Below, piece after piece: positions 7,650 through 14,178 of a DNA stretch of 18,997 nucleotides. The stretch's first letter is position 1; each line of letters opens with the position of its first letter. The position numbers and the translations under genes were made by a program. The notes under the pieces were generated by a model. The model made no database searches, was not told the origin of the DNA, and saw only the letters and a program-made list of their open reading frames with translations. Origin of the DNA: Methanomicrobiales archaeon. Lineage in GTDB: Archaea > Halobacteriota > Syntropharchaeia > Alkanophagales > Methanospirareceae. The stretch lies in the NCBI GenBank assembly GCA_003160755.1, contig QEXZ01000015.1, positions 1 through 18,997 on the forward strand. Reading direction: 5' to 3'.

Positions 7650-7660
7650 ATATATTTTTT
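7650..7660 (-). promoter_or_regulatory. TATA box of the RNase P RNA gene
   Basis: On the minus strand an AAAAAATATAT element is centred about 27 nt before base 7626, the 5' end predicted from the P1 helix. The purine-rich GAACAG just before it could serve as the BRE. The spacing is what is expected for an archaeal promoter. It supports independent transcription of the RNA rather than processing out of the ftsZ message. Confidence 0.7.
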
Positions 7661-7672
7661 CTGTTCAGTTAA

Positions 7673-8806
7673 TCACCGAATAATCGGTATGATATCCCCA
7701 ATTCCTCCTCTACGACCTGCACTTGCACCTACACCCACATTCTTTATATTCTGGTTTATACCCTCTTTTTTGTCTTCGTATCTTCCGCCGAATATCCATG
7801 TTGGCTCTACACCGGTAATTATCGCTGTTACCTTTGCTTTTCCTGCGTAATTGTTATCTATTCTCGCCCCCCATATCACGTTTGCATCAGGATTCATGTC
7901 GTAGGTGAGCAACTCCACGATGTCGTTTGTCTCGGTCATTGTAAGGTCCGAGCCGCCTGTGATGTGTATAAGAGCACCTTTTGCACCTCGACAGTCCGCT
8001 TCAAGCAGCGGATGGCTGAGCGCATCCGACACCACCGCTTCAGGTTTGTTCTCCGCTTTTGTCGTCTCGCCGACGAGCATCACCGCGACACCGCCTTCTG
8101 CCATTACTGCCTTGAGGTCTGCAAAGTCGAGATTAACTAGGGAAGGCTGTGTTACCGTCCCCGCTATGCCCTGTATTGTACTTGCAATCAACATGTCCAT
8201 TGTTTTAAAAGCGTCATTCACCGAGAGGTTCCCCGCGTATTGTAATAATTTGTCGTTCTCCAATACGATAACCGTATCTGTTGCTTCTCTCAATTCCTCT
8301 ATCCCTTCTGCTGCCTTTTCTCTCCTTTTCCGCTCCACCCCAAACGGAAACGAGACCATAGCAACTACAATCGCGCCCGCTTCCTTTGCTATCTCTGCAA
8401 CAACGGGTGAAGCCCCTGTGCCCGTTCCTCCGCCCATTCCTGCAGTGAGGAACACAAAGTTCTTATCTGCCAACAACTCTTCTAATCTGCTTCTGTCTAT
8501 TTCCGCTGCTTTCCTCGCTACTTCTGGAGACCCTCCGGTTCCTAATCCCCGGGTAAGTGACTTCCCTATCAATATCTTCTTTTCGCAACGTATCGAATCC
8601 AGGTGCAGCTTGTCTGTATTTATAGCCAGTCTATCTACGCCATTCAGCCCACCTAAGCTCTCTAACCTGTTCATAGAGTTGTTACCTGCTCCACCCACAC
8701 CAACGATTGCTAGCTTCGGCACACCAAACCAATCGTCCTCTTCTTCTTCATTCACACCTATTTCCTCGGGACTATGCCCGAACATTGTATCCATCTTATC
8801 CCCCAT
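7673..8806 (-). CDS. ftsZ: Cell division protein FtsZ
   Basis: FtsZ is the tubulin-fold GTPase that polymerises into the division ring. Counting from the possible TTG start at 8833, it shows LAIVGVGGAGNNS at 41-53, the tubulin signature GGGTGTG at 134-140, SFPFGVE at 161-167, and the T7 synergy loop NLDFADLK at 234-241, whose Asp residues complete the neighbouring subunit's GTPase site. The tail is short and ends GDIIPIIR, which could be the peptide that binds the membrane tether SepF (inference). Start choice is uncertain: TTG at 8833 lacks a well-spaced site; ATG at 8806 has GGTGA about 8 nt upstream; ATG at 8794 is also possible. Only the variable N-terminal tail is affected. It is divergent from the cluster containing the PRC-barrel and CetZ genes, with a strong TATA box of its own. 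Confidence 0.96.
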   Translation of the reverse strand: MGDKMDTMFGHSPEEIGVNEEEEDDWFGVPKLAIVGVGGAGNNSMNRLESLGGLNGVDRLAINTDKLHLDSIRCEKKILIGKSLTRGLGTGGSPEVARKAAEIDRSRLEELLADKNFVFLTAGMGGGTGTGASPVVAEIAKEAGAIVVAMVSFPFGVERKRREKAAEGIEELREATDTVIVLENDKLLQYAGNLSVNDAFKTMDMLIASTIQGIAGTVTQPSLVNLDFADLKAVMAEGGVAVMLVGETTKAENKPEAVVSDALSHPLLEADCRGAKGALIHITGGSDLTMTETNDIVELLTYDMNPDANVIWGARIDNNYAGKAKVTAIITGVEPTWIFGGRYEDKKEGINQNIKNVGVGASAGRRGGIGDIIPIIR

Positions 8807-8850
8807 CTCCTTTTTCACCCCATTTACGTACAATTTTTCTTGGTAATTAT

Positions 8851-8865
8851 CTCCTTAAGAAGGAG
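8851..8865. promoter_or_regulatory. Inverted repeat at the ftsZ start point, possible operator
   Basis: CTCCTT AAG AAGGAG is a perfect 6-bp inverted repeat with a 3-nt centre. It lies directly between the ftsZ TATA box and its predicted transcription start. It is well placed to be bound by a repressor; if it were transcribed, it would instead fold up the AAGGAG ribosome-binding sequence. Short palindromes can arise by chance, so confidence is limited. Confidence 0.35.
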
Positions 8866-8868
8866 GGG

Positions 8869-8877
8869 TTATATAAA
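8869..8877 (-). promoter_or_regulatory. TATA box of ftsZ
   Basis: TTTATATAA on the minus strand fits the archaeal TATA consensus. It predicts transcription starting near 8846-8848, giving a short leader to the TTG at 8833 or about 40 nt to the ATG at 8806. An inverted repeat (8851-8865) lies between the box and the start point. Confidence 0.65.
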
Positions 8878-8896
8878 GCTTTCGGTTAAATAAGGA

Positions 8897-8904
8897 TATA
8901 TAAT
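8897..8904 (+). promoter_or_regulatory. TATA box of the plus-strand division cluster
   Basis: TATATAAT lies in the ftsZ divergent intergenic region, about 90 nt before the first plus-strand start, and predicts a transcript beginning near 8925-8930. The leader would carry the purine-rich GGGGGAGAGGGGGA ribosome-binding stretch at 8971-8984. Confidence 0.5.
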
Positions 8905-8985
8905 AGTTTTCAGAATAACCTTTTAGAAAGAAAGGAGAGAATAGTAATAAAAATAGAAATTTGCCGCCCCGGGGGAGAGGGGGAA

Positions 8986-9888
8986 GTGAAAATGGTGGAT
9001 AAATTCAACGAAAATGCAAATGTATTAGCTACTGAATATTGGCGATTAGTAGGAATAAACGCTGATAAAGCGAGTGAGGACAAGTTAGACGAGATAGAAG
9101 AGCTATTGGAAAAGGGGATAGGGGGAAAGCTAAGGGAGAAGCTGGATGCCGAAGCGAAGCAACTGAGAAAGGAGAAGGAAGACAGAAGCAGTGCCGCTTT
9201 GAAGGTAGAAGAGGTTAAAAGGGAGATATTAGAGCTAACTGCGGATTTTGCTCCCAATCTTGACTCCTTTGATGGAACTCGCTTTCCCTACGATAGCGAG
9301 CATGAGCCGATTTCTGAAGCTTATTTCTCCGCTCTTACTGGCAGCTTTCTTGGCAAACCACAGCCAAGTATTCAATTTAAAGAGGCCACTTTCTCTACGG
9401 CTGGCATAGAAATTCACTCTGAGGAGAACTCGCCTTTGAAGGTTCTGGGATATATAATAATGATAATACAGGAGGCAGCGAAGCACATGCTCGGTATGGA
9501 AAACAAAATAGACAAGAGCTATATGCTGCTCAAACAGAATGGATACGCTCTTAGTGCATTGGAAACGTTGATTAAAGGAGGGAGGAGACTGATGATAAAG
9601 GAAATAAAAGATATTTCTCACCACGAAGACAAGGAATATAAAGAGCTTGTAAGTGATGGTACCTACGACAAAGAGCTTGTTAATGGCGTTGTATATTTAG
9701 TAAGCGGCGAGAGGAGATATAACTTGGCGAAGGAATATGACGGCGAATACGAAGCGACAGATTTTGGCGAATGGATATGGCGAATTTGCAACATCGAGGT
9801 GAGCAAAGAGGAAGAGGAAGGGAAAAGAAAAAGTATTTCGAATTCGAGTTTGAATATTCATAAGATGCTGAAATTTTTTAAGAAGTAA
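8986..9888 (+). CDS. Uncharacterised coiled-coil protein beside ftsZ/cetZ
   Basis: I do not recognise this family. The 300-aa protein is soluble and charged, with no signal peptide or membrane segment. Residues 27-85 are heptad-like and rich in Glu, Lys and Leu, consistent with a coiled coil. Residues 86-150 are Pro, Phe and Ser containing and may form a compact domain, and 150-210 is a hydrophobic helical region (LGYIIMIIQEAAKHML). The C-terminal 60 residues include GEWIWRICNIEVSKEEEEGK and a basic tail. The start is either GTG at 8986 (GGGGGAG 8 nt upstream) or ATG at 8992 (AGGGGGA 7 nt upstream). It is the first gene of the plus-strand cluster with the PRC-barrel and cetZ genes and is divergent from ftsZ, so a role as a division or cytoskeleton partner is a context-based inference. 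Confidence 0.75.
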   Translation: MKMVDKFNENANVLATEYWRLVGINADKASEDKLDEIEELLEKGIGGKLREKLDAEAKQLRKEKEDRSSAALKVEEVKREILELTADFAPNLDSFDGTRFPYDSEHEPISEAYFSALTGSFLGKPQPSIQFKEATFSTAGIEIHSEENSPLKVLGYIIMIIQEAAKHMLGMENKIDKSYMLLKQNGYALSALETLIKGGRRLMIKEIKDISHHEDKEYKELVSDGTYDKELVNGVVYLVSGERRYNLAKEYDGEYEATDFGEWIWRICNIEVSKEEEEGKRKSISNSSLNIHKMLKFFKK

Positions 9889-9926
9889 AAGAAGAAAGAA
9901 ATAAATAAAAGGTAGGGGGGAAAGAG

Positions 9927-10658
9927 ATGAGAACGGAGCATGAGAAGAGAGAAGAAAAAGAGGGGAGGGAAAAAGCTGTTGCCTACTTACGGTCCCGGCT
10001 ATTTCCCTGGAATTTCGCTTTTGAGCCGGTTGGAGAGGATGCGATAAAACATTTTGTCACATATGCAATCCAAATTTGTGAGGAGAAGGGGATAGAGAAG
10101 GGGACGATACCCGTACCCGTCACTGAAGATGACGTAAAAGAATTGATTACAAAGGAGGTAAAAGAGGCAGTGAACGAGTACCTATTTGATGTAGATTACG
10201 GGGATATGGCGAAGACACACGGTAAATATGCCGTTAGCTACCCCTTTGCGTTCGCCCAATGTTTGGTGCATACTATTTTATATCGGCTTGGACTCGAGCT
10301 GGAAGATGTAGTGGATGTAAAAGCGATAGGCGATTTATTAGGGCAGAATATAGAAGAGATAAGAAGGAGTGAGTCGTTTATCAGGAATTTGATATCCAAG
10401 CGCAAAAAACGAGCGATGAAGATGTTTAGTAAATCTATTTTAGATAGGAAGATTATAACGGCAGGAGGGGAGTACATAGGGAACGTGGGGGATGTTGTTT
10501 TTGATATCGAAACGGGGAATGTGGGAGGGTTAATAGTAAATCAGCAAAAACAAAAAGGCGCAGGCAGGAATTTGGAAAAGGGCAGAATATCCCTGCGCGA
10601 TGTGCGTTTAAATATATACAGTAAGAATGTTGTTCTAAAATATTCCAGCTATAAATGA
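9927..10658 (+). CDS. PRC-barrel domain protein, candidate cell-division adaptor
   Basis: This 243-aa soluble protein has a helical N-terminal part (1-160) with SRLFPWNFAFEPVG near residues 23-36. A C-terminal PRC-barrel-like domain spans about 167-240: SILDRKIITAGGEYIGNVGDVVFDIETG, then GGLIVN, then ISLRDVRLNIYSKNVVLK. PRC-barrel proteins of archaea include CdpB, which works with SepF and FtsZ in division. Those are small barrel proteins, so this one differs by carrying about 160 extra N-terminal residues. A run of six G lies about 8 nt before the ATG at 9927, and the gene follows the coiled-coil gene by 38 nt. The location between ftsZ and cetZ supports a cytoskeletal or division role. PRC barrels also occur in photosynthetic and rRNA-processing proteins, so the function is not certain. 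Confidence 0.82.
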   Translation: MRTEHEKREEKEGREKAVAYLRSRLFPWNFAFEPVGEDAIKHFVTYAIQICEEKGIEKGTIPVPVTEDDVKELITKEVKEAVNEYLFDVDYGDMAKTHGKYAVSYPFAFAQCLVHTILYRLGLELEDVVDVKAIGDLLGQNIEEIRRSESFIRNLISKRKKRAMKMFSKSILDRKIITAGGEYIGNVGDVVFDIETGNVGGLIVNQQKQKGAGRNLEKGRISLRDVRLNIYSKNVVLKYSSYK

Positions 10659-10660
10659 AT

Positions 10661-10715
10661 ACTTATATATGATAAAGACACTGCAAAATAACATATATGA
10701 TATACAATATAAATT
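10661..10715 (+). promoter_or_regulatory. AT-rich promoter region of cetZ
   Basis: The 80 nt between the PRC-barrel gene and cetZ hold three TATA-like elements: TTATATAT (from 10663), CATATATGATATAC (from 10692) and CAATATAAATT (from 10705). They predict starts near 10690, 10720 and 10738 respectively. Since a good ribosome-binding site (AAAGGAG, 10725-10731) precedes cetZ, one of the first two is the likelier promoter. This suggests that cetZ can be expressed apart from the upstream genes. Confidence 0.45.
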
Positions 10716-10738
10716 AGAAAGGGGAAAGGAGAAACAAA

Positions 10739-11890
10739 ATGCGGATATTTATGATAGGTTATGGACAAGCGGGGGGCAGAGTTGCAGATGCGTTTTTGGA
10801 ATTTGCAAAGCGAACGGGGCAGAATTTTGTGATTAATGCATTGGCCATTAACACAGCGAAATCCGATTTGATGGGGCTAAAGAACATCCCAATGGAAGAC
10901 AGGGTGCTTATAGGCGAGACATTGACGAAAGGGCATGGGATAGGAGCAGATAACGAGTTAGGAGCGAAGGTTGCCACTGATGAAATTTATACCATACAAA
11001 CGGAGATAGATAAACGAGGGTCACATCAGGTGGATGCGTTTCTGGTAATTGCAGGTTTAGGTGGTGGGACAGGTTCGGGAGGCGCACCCGTGCTAGCAAG
11101 GAGGCTGAAGAAGTTGTATGAAGAGCCGACTTACGGGCTGGGGATATTACCGGCGAAGGGGGAAGGAAGTTTATACTCTTTAAACGCCGCACGGAGTCTT
11201 ATGACTTTCATGAATGAGGTTGATAATCTTTTCCTTTTCGATAATGACGTGTGGAAGACGGGAGGAGAGACGGTAAAAGAGGCGTATAGTGACATAAATG
11301 AGGAGATAGTGAGGAGATTCGGGATTTTGTTTGGTGCAGGAGAAGCGAATGAAGTAGGGCAGATGGTAGTAGATGCTGCGGAGATAATGAACACGCTCAA
11401 AGGAGGCGGAATATCCTCAATTGGCTATGCTGCGGAAGAAATAGAGCGAGAAAGAGGATTAAAGAAGTTCTTCAAGAAGAAGGGGACGATGGATAAGCTG
11501 GATTCAGTTACAAGGATTACCTCTTTGACAAGGAGAGCAGTAGCAGGCAGATTAACGATTCCTTGTGAACCGTCAAGTGCGGAAAGGGCATTGGTAATAG
11601 CAGCGGGACCACCGGAGGAGTTAAGTAGGAAGGGCATGGAGAAATCGAAGGAACGGATAGAGGAGATAATAAGAGGAACGGAAGTACGAGGCGGCGATTT
11701 CCCGGTTGTAAAGAGTGAACATGTGGCGACAATTGTGCTATTTTCCGGCGTATCTGATATACCAAGAATAAAAGAGTTACAGGAAATGGGGGCAGAAGCA
11801 CAGGAGACATTAAAAGGTGTGACAAGTGAGAAGGAGCGTGAATATCAGGAATTAATGGATACAAACGGAAGTATAAAGCCTTTGTTCTGA
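10739..11890 (+). CDS. cetZ: CetZ-type tubulin/FtsZ-superfamily GTPase
   Basis: CetZ proteins are archaeal tubulin-superfamily GTPases; in haloarchaea they control cell shape and motility rather than the division ring. This 383-aa protein matches the CetZ pattern from end to end: MIGYGQAGGRV at 5-15, INTAKSDLMGLKNIP at 37-51, KGHGIGADNELG at 64-75, the GTP-binding signature GLGGGTGSGGAPVLA at 106-120, the LYSLNAARS segment, the T7 region DINEEIVRRFGILFGAGE at 185-202, and RITSL then GRLTIPCE. It ends IKPLF, like the short terminal motif of haloarchaeal CetZs. AAAGGAG lies 7 nt before the ATG at 10739. It lies 80 nt after the PRC-barrel gene and is followed 18 nt later by a membrane-anchored surface protein gene. 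Having CetZ next to FtsZ is notable because these are usually dispersed. Confidence 0.95.
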   Translation: MRIFMIGYGQAGGRVADAFLEFAKRTGQNFVINALAINTAKSDLMGLKNIPMEDRVLIGETLTKGHGIGADNELGAKVATDEIYTIQTEIDKRGSHQVDAFLVIAGLGGGTGSGGAPVLARRLKKLYEEPTYGLGILPAKGEGSLYSLNAARSLMTFMNEVDNLFLFDNDVWKTGGETVKEAYSDINEEIVRRFGILFGAGEANEVGQMVVDAAEIMNTLKGGGISSIGYAAEEIERERGLKKFFKKKGTMDKLDSVTRITSLTRRAVAGRLTIPCEPSSAERALVIAAGPPEELSRKGMEKSKERIEEIIRGTEVRGGDFPVVKSEHVATIVLFSGVSDIPRIKELQEMGAEAQETLKGVTSEKEREYQELMDTNGSIKPLF

Positions 11891-11908
11891 GGTAAGTAAG
11901 ATAGAGAG

Positions 11909-12802
11909 ATGATGATAATGTTGAAAAAAAACCTTTTCTTGGAAAGAAAAGCTTTACCAAAAGGAGCAGTTTTTCTTTTAGCGTTTCTAATATTGGCGTT
12001 TTTTTTGATGTCGCTCTGCGTGAGCGTAAGCGGGGCTGTTGCGAAAGAGCCAACTACTTTACCGAAATCCCGTTCCGTGGATGCGGAAATAAAAAGTATA
12101 CATTATGAGAAGGTGTATGGAACGGAAATGGTAAAAAATGGCACTGAAGTTTCCATAAAAGTTGTTTTAACTAATATTAGTGGAGAAATAGGCAAATCCA
12201 CACTTACTTTTTATTCTGAATTGGAAGGAGCAAAGGGCGGTATAATGGAGGAGGTACTCAAAAGTGGCAGCTCTTATACGATGGACCCCCAAAAAGTGGG
12301 AGAAGAAGTTACAGTAATTTGGTCGGGGGCAGCACCGGAAGTTAGGAAGAGAACGCCGTACACTTTGCTAAACATAACGCAGGAGACAACAGAGGGGGAA
12401 TATTTGGTGATAGATATAAAAAAGGATGTGACATCTGAGATAAGTGAGTCGGCTATAATTGCAATAGATGAAGCACGAGAAAAGTTAAACAGTGCGAATG
12501 GGACTATTGCTAACGCTACAGAAAAAGGAACTGACGTCTCTGAAGCAGATACGAATTTTGAAACGGCCAGTTTGTATTTTAAAGACGCTGAAGAGGCATA
12601 TTGGGAAGGGTGGCCAAAAGAGTCGATAGAAGCAGCAACAAATGCTTCTTATTATGCTGAACTTGCAAAACAAAATGCCGAATCGGCAGTTGGCGCTAAA
12701 ATGCATCTGAATTATGGTGGTCTGGCGGTAGTGGTGATTATCGCAATAGTGGTAATTGTATTTTTAAATAGACAAAGGCAAAGAAAACGAGGCATATATT
12801 GA
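11909..12802 (+). CDS. Secreted, C-terminally membrane-anchored, N-glycosylation-rich protein
   Basis: This 297-aa protein has a signal-like hydrophobic segment at 20-43 preceded by Lys and Arg, an external region, and a C-terminal membrane helix at about 270-286 followed by a basic tail (RQRQRKR), so only about ten residues face the cytoplasm. Residues 55-165 look beta-rich, like an Ig-type or adhesin-like domain; 175-265 is helical with Ala-rich repeats. Six N-glycosylation sequons are visible (residues 77, 89, 155, 197, 202, 245), as usual for archaeal surface proteins. I do not recognise a named family. Start choice is loose: ATGs at 11909, 11912 and 11918 are in frame and the upstream site is weak. 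It follows cetZ by 18 nt and is probably cotranscribed. A role in linking the cell surface to the CetZ structure is possible but only context-based. Confidence 0.82.
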   Translation: MMIMLKKNLFLERKALPKGAVFLLAFLILAFFLMSLCVSVSGAVAKEPTTLPKSRSVDAEIKSIHYEKVYGTEMVKNGTEVSIKVVLTNISGEIGKSTLTFYSELEGAKGGIMEEVLKSGSSYTMDPQKVGEEVTVIWSGAAPEVRKRTPYTLLNITQETTEGEYLVIDIKKDVTSEISESAIIAIDEAREKLNSANGTIANATEKGTDVSEADTNFETASLYFKDAEEAYWEGWPKESIEAATNASYYAELAKQNAESAVGAKMHLNYGGLAVVVIIAIVVIVFLNRQRQRKRGIY

Positions 12803-12820
12803 GAAAATCCAAAAAAGTTA

Positions 12821-12900
12821 AGACACGGATTTACACGGCACGGACGTATTTAAGTTTAACATTGTTGATTTTTATCGTCGGTCTGCGTTAATCTGTGTCT
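12821..12900. repeat. Imperfect inverted repeat between convergent genes
   Basis: The left arm at 12821-12845 begins AGACACGGATTTACAC. It is matched imperfectly by the complement of the right arm at 12877-12900, which ends GTTAATCTGTGTCT. About 31 nt separate the arms. The element fills most of the 103-nt space between the surface-protein gene and trm1, which are convergent. It may work as a bidirectional terminator or be a dispersed intergenic repeat; the sequence style (ATCTGTGT, ACACGGAT) resembles degenerate intergenic repeats seen in many prokaryotic genomes. Confidence 0.5.
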
Positions 12901-12905
12901 ATAAT

Positions 12906-14057
12906 TTATGCCTTCAAAATGCTCTTTATCTCTTCTATTCTCGCATTCGTCTTAAATGCGGTATCTGAAAAATGCGTTCTGCTCGCGGAAAACCCACTTG
13001 ACTGTAAAGCGTTAATTAACGACGAAATGGAAGAAGGAGGAACTTTTAACGCCTTGCATATCGCGTGATGCTCATAAAAAAAAGGTATATCCAACTCGTT
13101 TATAGATGTCTCAACGATTTTCATTGCTTCTTTCTTTTTACCCAGTGTTCTTTTCTCCAGTTCGTTATGCACCCGTTCGCAAAAACCCTTCTGTTTTATT
13201 GTGTTTATGTATAAAGGACCTGCAATGCGTATTTTCGCACCACATACCCCGCATTTCTTCTCTACTTTCAGTTCCATCAGGTTGGAACACGCAAAAGCGA
13301 ACCTGTTGCCGCAGGAGAAGCAATGCGCAATAAACCCAAGCCGTTTCATACACTCATCGGCTTTTTTCGCCCCTTTTTCCACTTGTGCTATGAGCCTTAC
13401 GAAATGCGCCTTGGAATAAGATAGCAGTGGCCGTATCGCCCTGTCATACTTGCACAGGTCTCTCGTTACTTTACCTAAGAGAATACGAGTTGCCATCTCC
13501 TTATGATATTCGGTGTTAAGAGGGTTCGCATCATATTTCCTCAAGCCACCGGAATGAGCTCCGCATAAGGGTGCGGTATCTGTCGCAGTAATGAGCAATA
13601 GCTTCTTCGCCGATTTACATGCGGCATCCAGAAACGGAACTGGCGTGCCAAAGGGGTCTAAGTCCACCAGGTCATACTTATTCTGAAGTAGAAGCACATT
13701 TGCATTCTCGTTATACGCCTTCGCTCTTTCTTCAACTGCATTCCGCTTTATGTTTCGGTTTATGACTTCGTAAGCGGCTCGGCTTCGGTCGTTAATAACC
13801 ACGCGTAAGCCAACTTCTTTTGCCACTCTAACGCCTCTCACGCCCGTAGCTGCAAGCGCATCTATGTATGTCAGAGAGCTTTTCCCCTGCCATTGCCCTT
13901 GCCCTTGCCATGATGCAGGAAGCGATGAAACAAAAGCAGCTATTCCCGCTATGTCTATGTCCCTGCACAATTCCATCTGCGGATTATAAAAAATTGACTT
14001 TGTAGTTTGTGTCGGTATTAATATCCTCGTGGTTCCCTCTTTTACTTCTGAAAACAT
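12906..14057 (-). CDS. trm1: tRNA (guanine-26 N2,N2)-dimethyltransferase
   Basis: Trm1 uses S-adenosylmethionine to dimethylate G26 of tRNAs. The 383-aa sequence opens with the family block SIFYNPQMELCRDI at 21-34. The methyltransferase motif I is DALAATGVRGVRVAKE at 66-81. The catalytic-site block DLDPFGTPVPFLDAA is at 132-146, and TATDTAPLCG at 157-166 follows. A C-terminal zinc site uses Cys246, Cys249, Cys269 and Cys272 (CFSC and CGVC). Length is normal for archaeal Trm1. Residues 49-58 (SWQGQGQWQG) come from a four-unit hexamer repeat in the DNA, in a loop between motifs. The gene starts at the ATG at 14057 without a ribosome-binding site; a TTTAAAATTC TATA-like box about 29 nt upstream suggests a leaderless message. 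It is divergent from secD and convergent with the surface-protein gene. Confidence 0.96.
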   Translation of the reverse strand: MFSEVKEGTTRILIPTQTTKSIFYNPQMELCRDIDIAGIAAFVSSLPASWQGQGQWQGKSSLTYIDALAATGVRGVRVAKEVGLRVVINDRSRAAYEVINRNIKRNAVEERAKAYNENANVLLLQNKYDLVDLDPFGTPVPFLDAACKSAKKLLLITATDTAPLCGAHSGGLRKYDANPLNTEYHKEMATRILLGKVTRDLCKYDRAIRPLLSYSKAHFVRLIAQVEKGAKKADECMKRLGFIAHCFSCGNRFAFACSNLMELKVEKKCGVCGAKIRIAGPLYINTIKQKGFCERVHNELEKRTLGKKKEAMKIVETSINELDIPFFYEHHAICKALKVPPSSISSLINALQSSGFSASRTHFSDTAFKTNARIEEIKSILKA

Positions 14058-14079
14058 TTGTTAGTGTATTGTATTCTTT

Positions 14080-14091
14080 TGAATTTTAAAG
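14080..14091 (-). promoter_or_regulatory. TATA-like box of trm1
   Basis: CTTTAAAATTC on the minus strand is centred about 29 nt before the trm1 ATG. This is the spacing for transcription starting at the start codon itself, which agrees with the absence of a ribosome-binding site. Confidence 0.45.
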
Positions 14092-14130
14092 CACAGGAAT
14101 CATATAATTTCGTAAGTATAGAAGCATAGG

Positions 14131-14138
14131 GTATATAG
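14131..14138 (+). promoter_or_regulatory. TATA box of secD
   Basis: GTATATAG lies about 44 nt before the secD ATG and predicts a start near 14160, leaving a short leader that includes AGGGA about 9 nt before the ATG at 14179. Confidence 0.5.
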
Positions 14139-14178
14139 AGTAGAGAAGGGGAAGGAGTGGAGATAAGGGACAGACACG

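Noticed and set aside
7905..8846. A 313-codon plus-strand open frame opposite ftsZ
   Set aside because: It is the mirror of a strongly conserved ftsZ; its product is Ser/Pro/Thr-rich without motifs, as expected from the antisense of a codon-biased gene.
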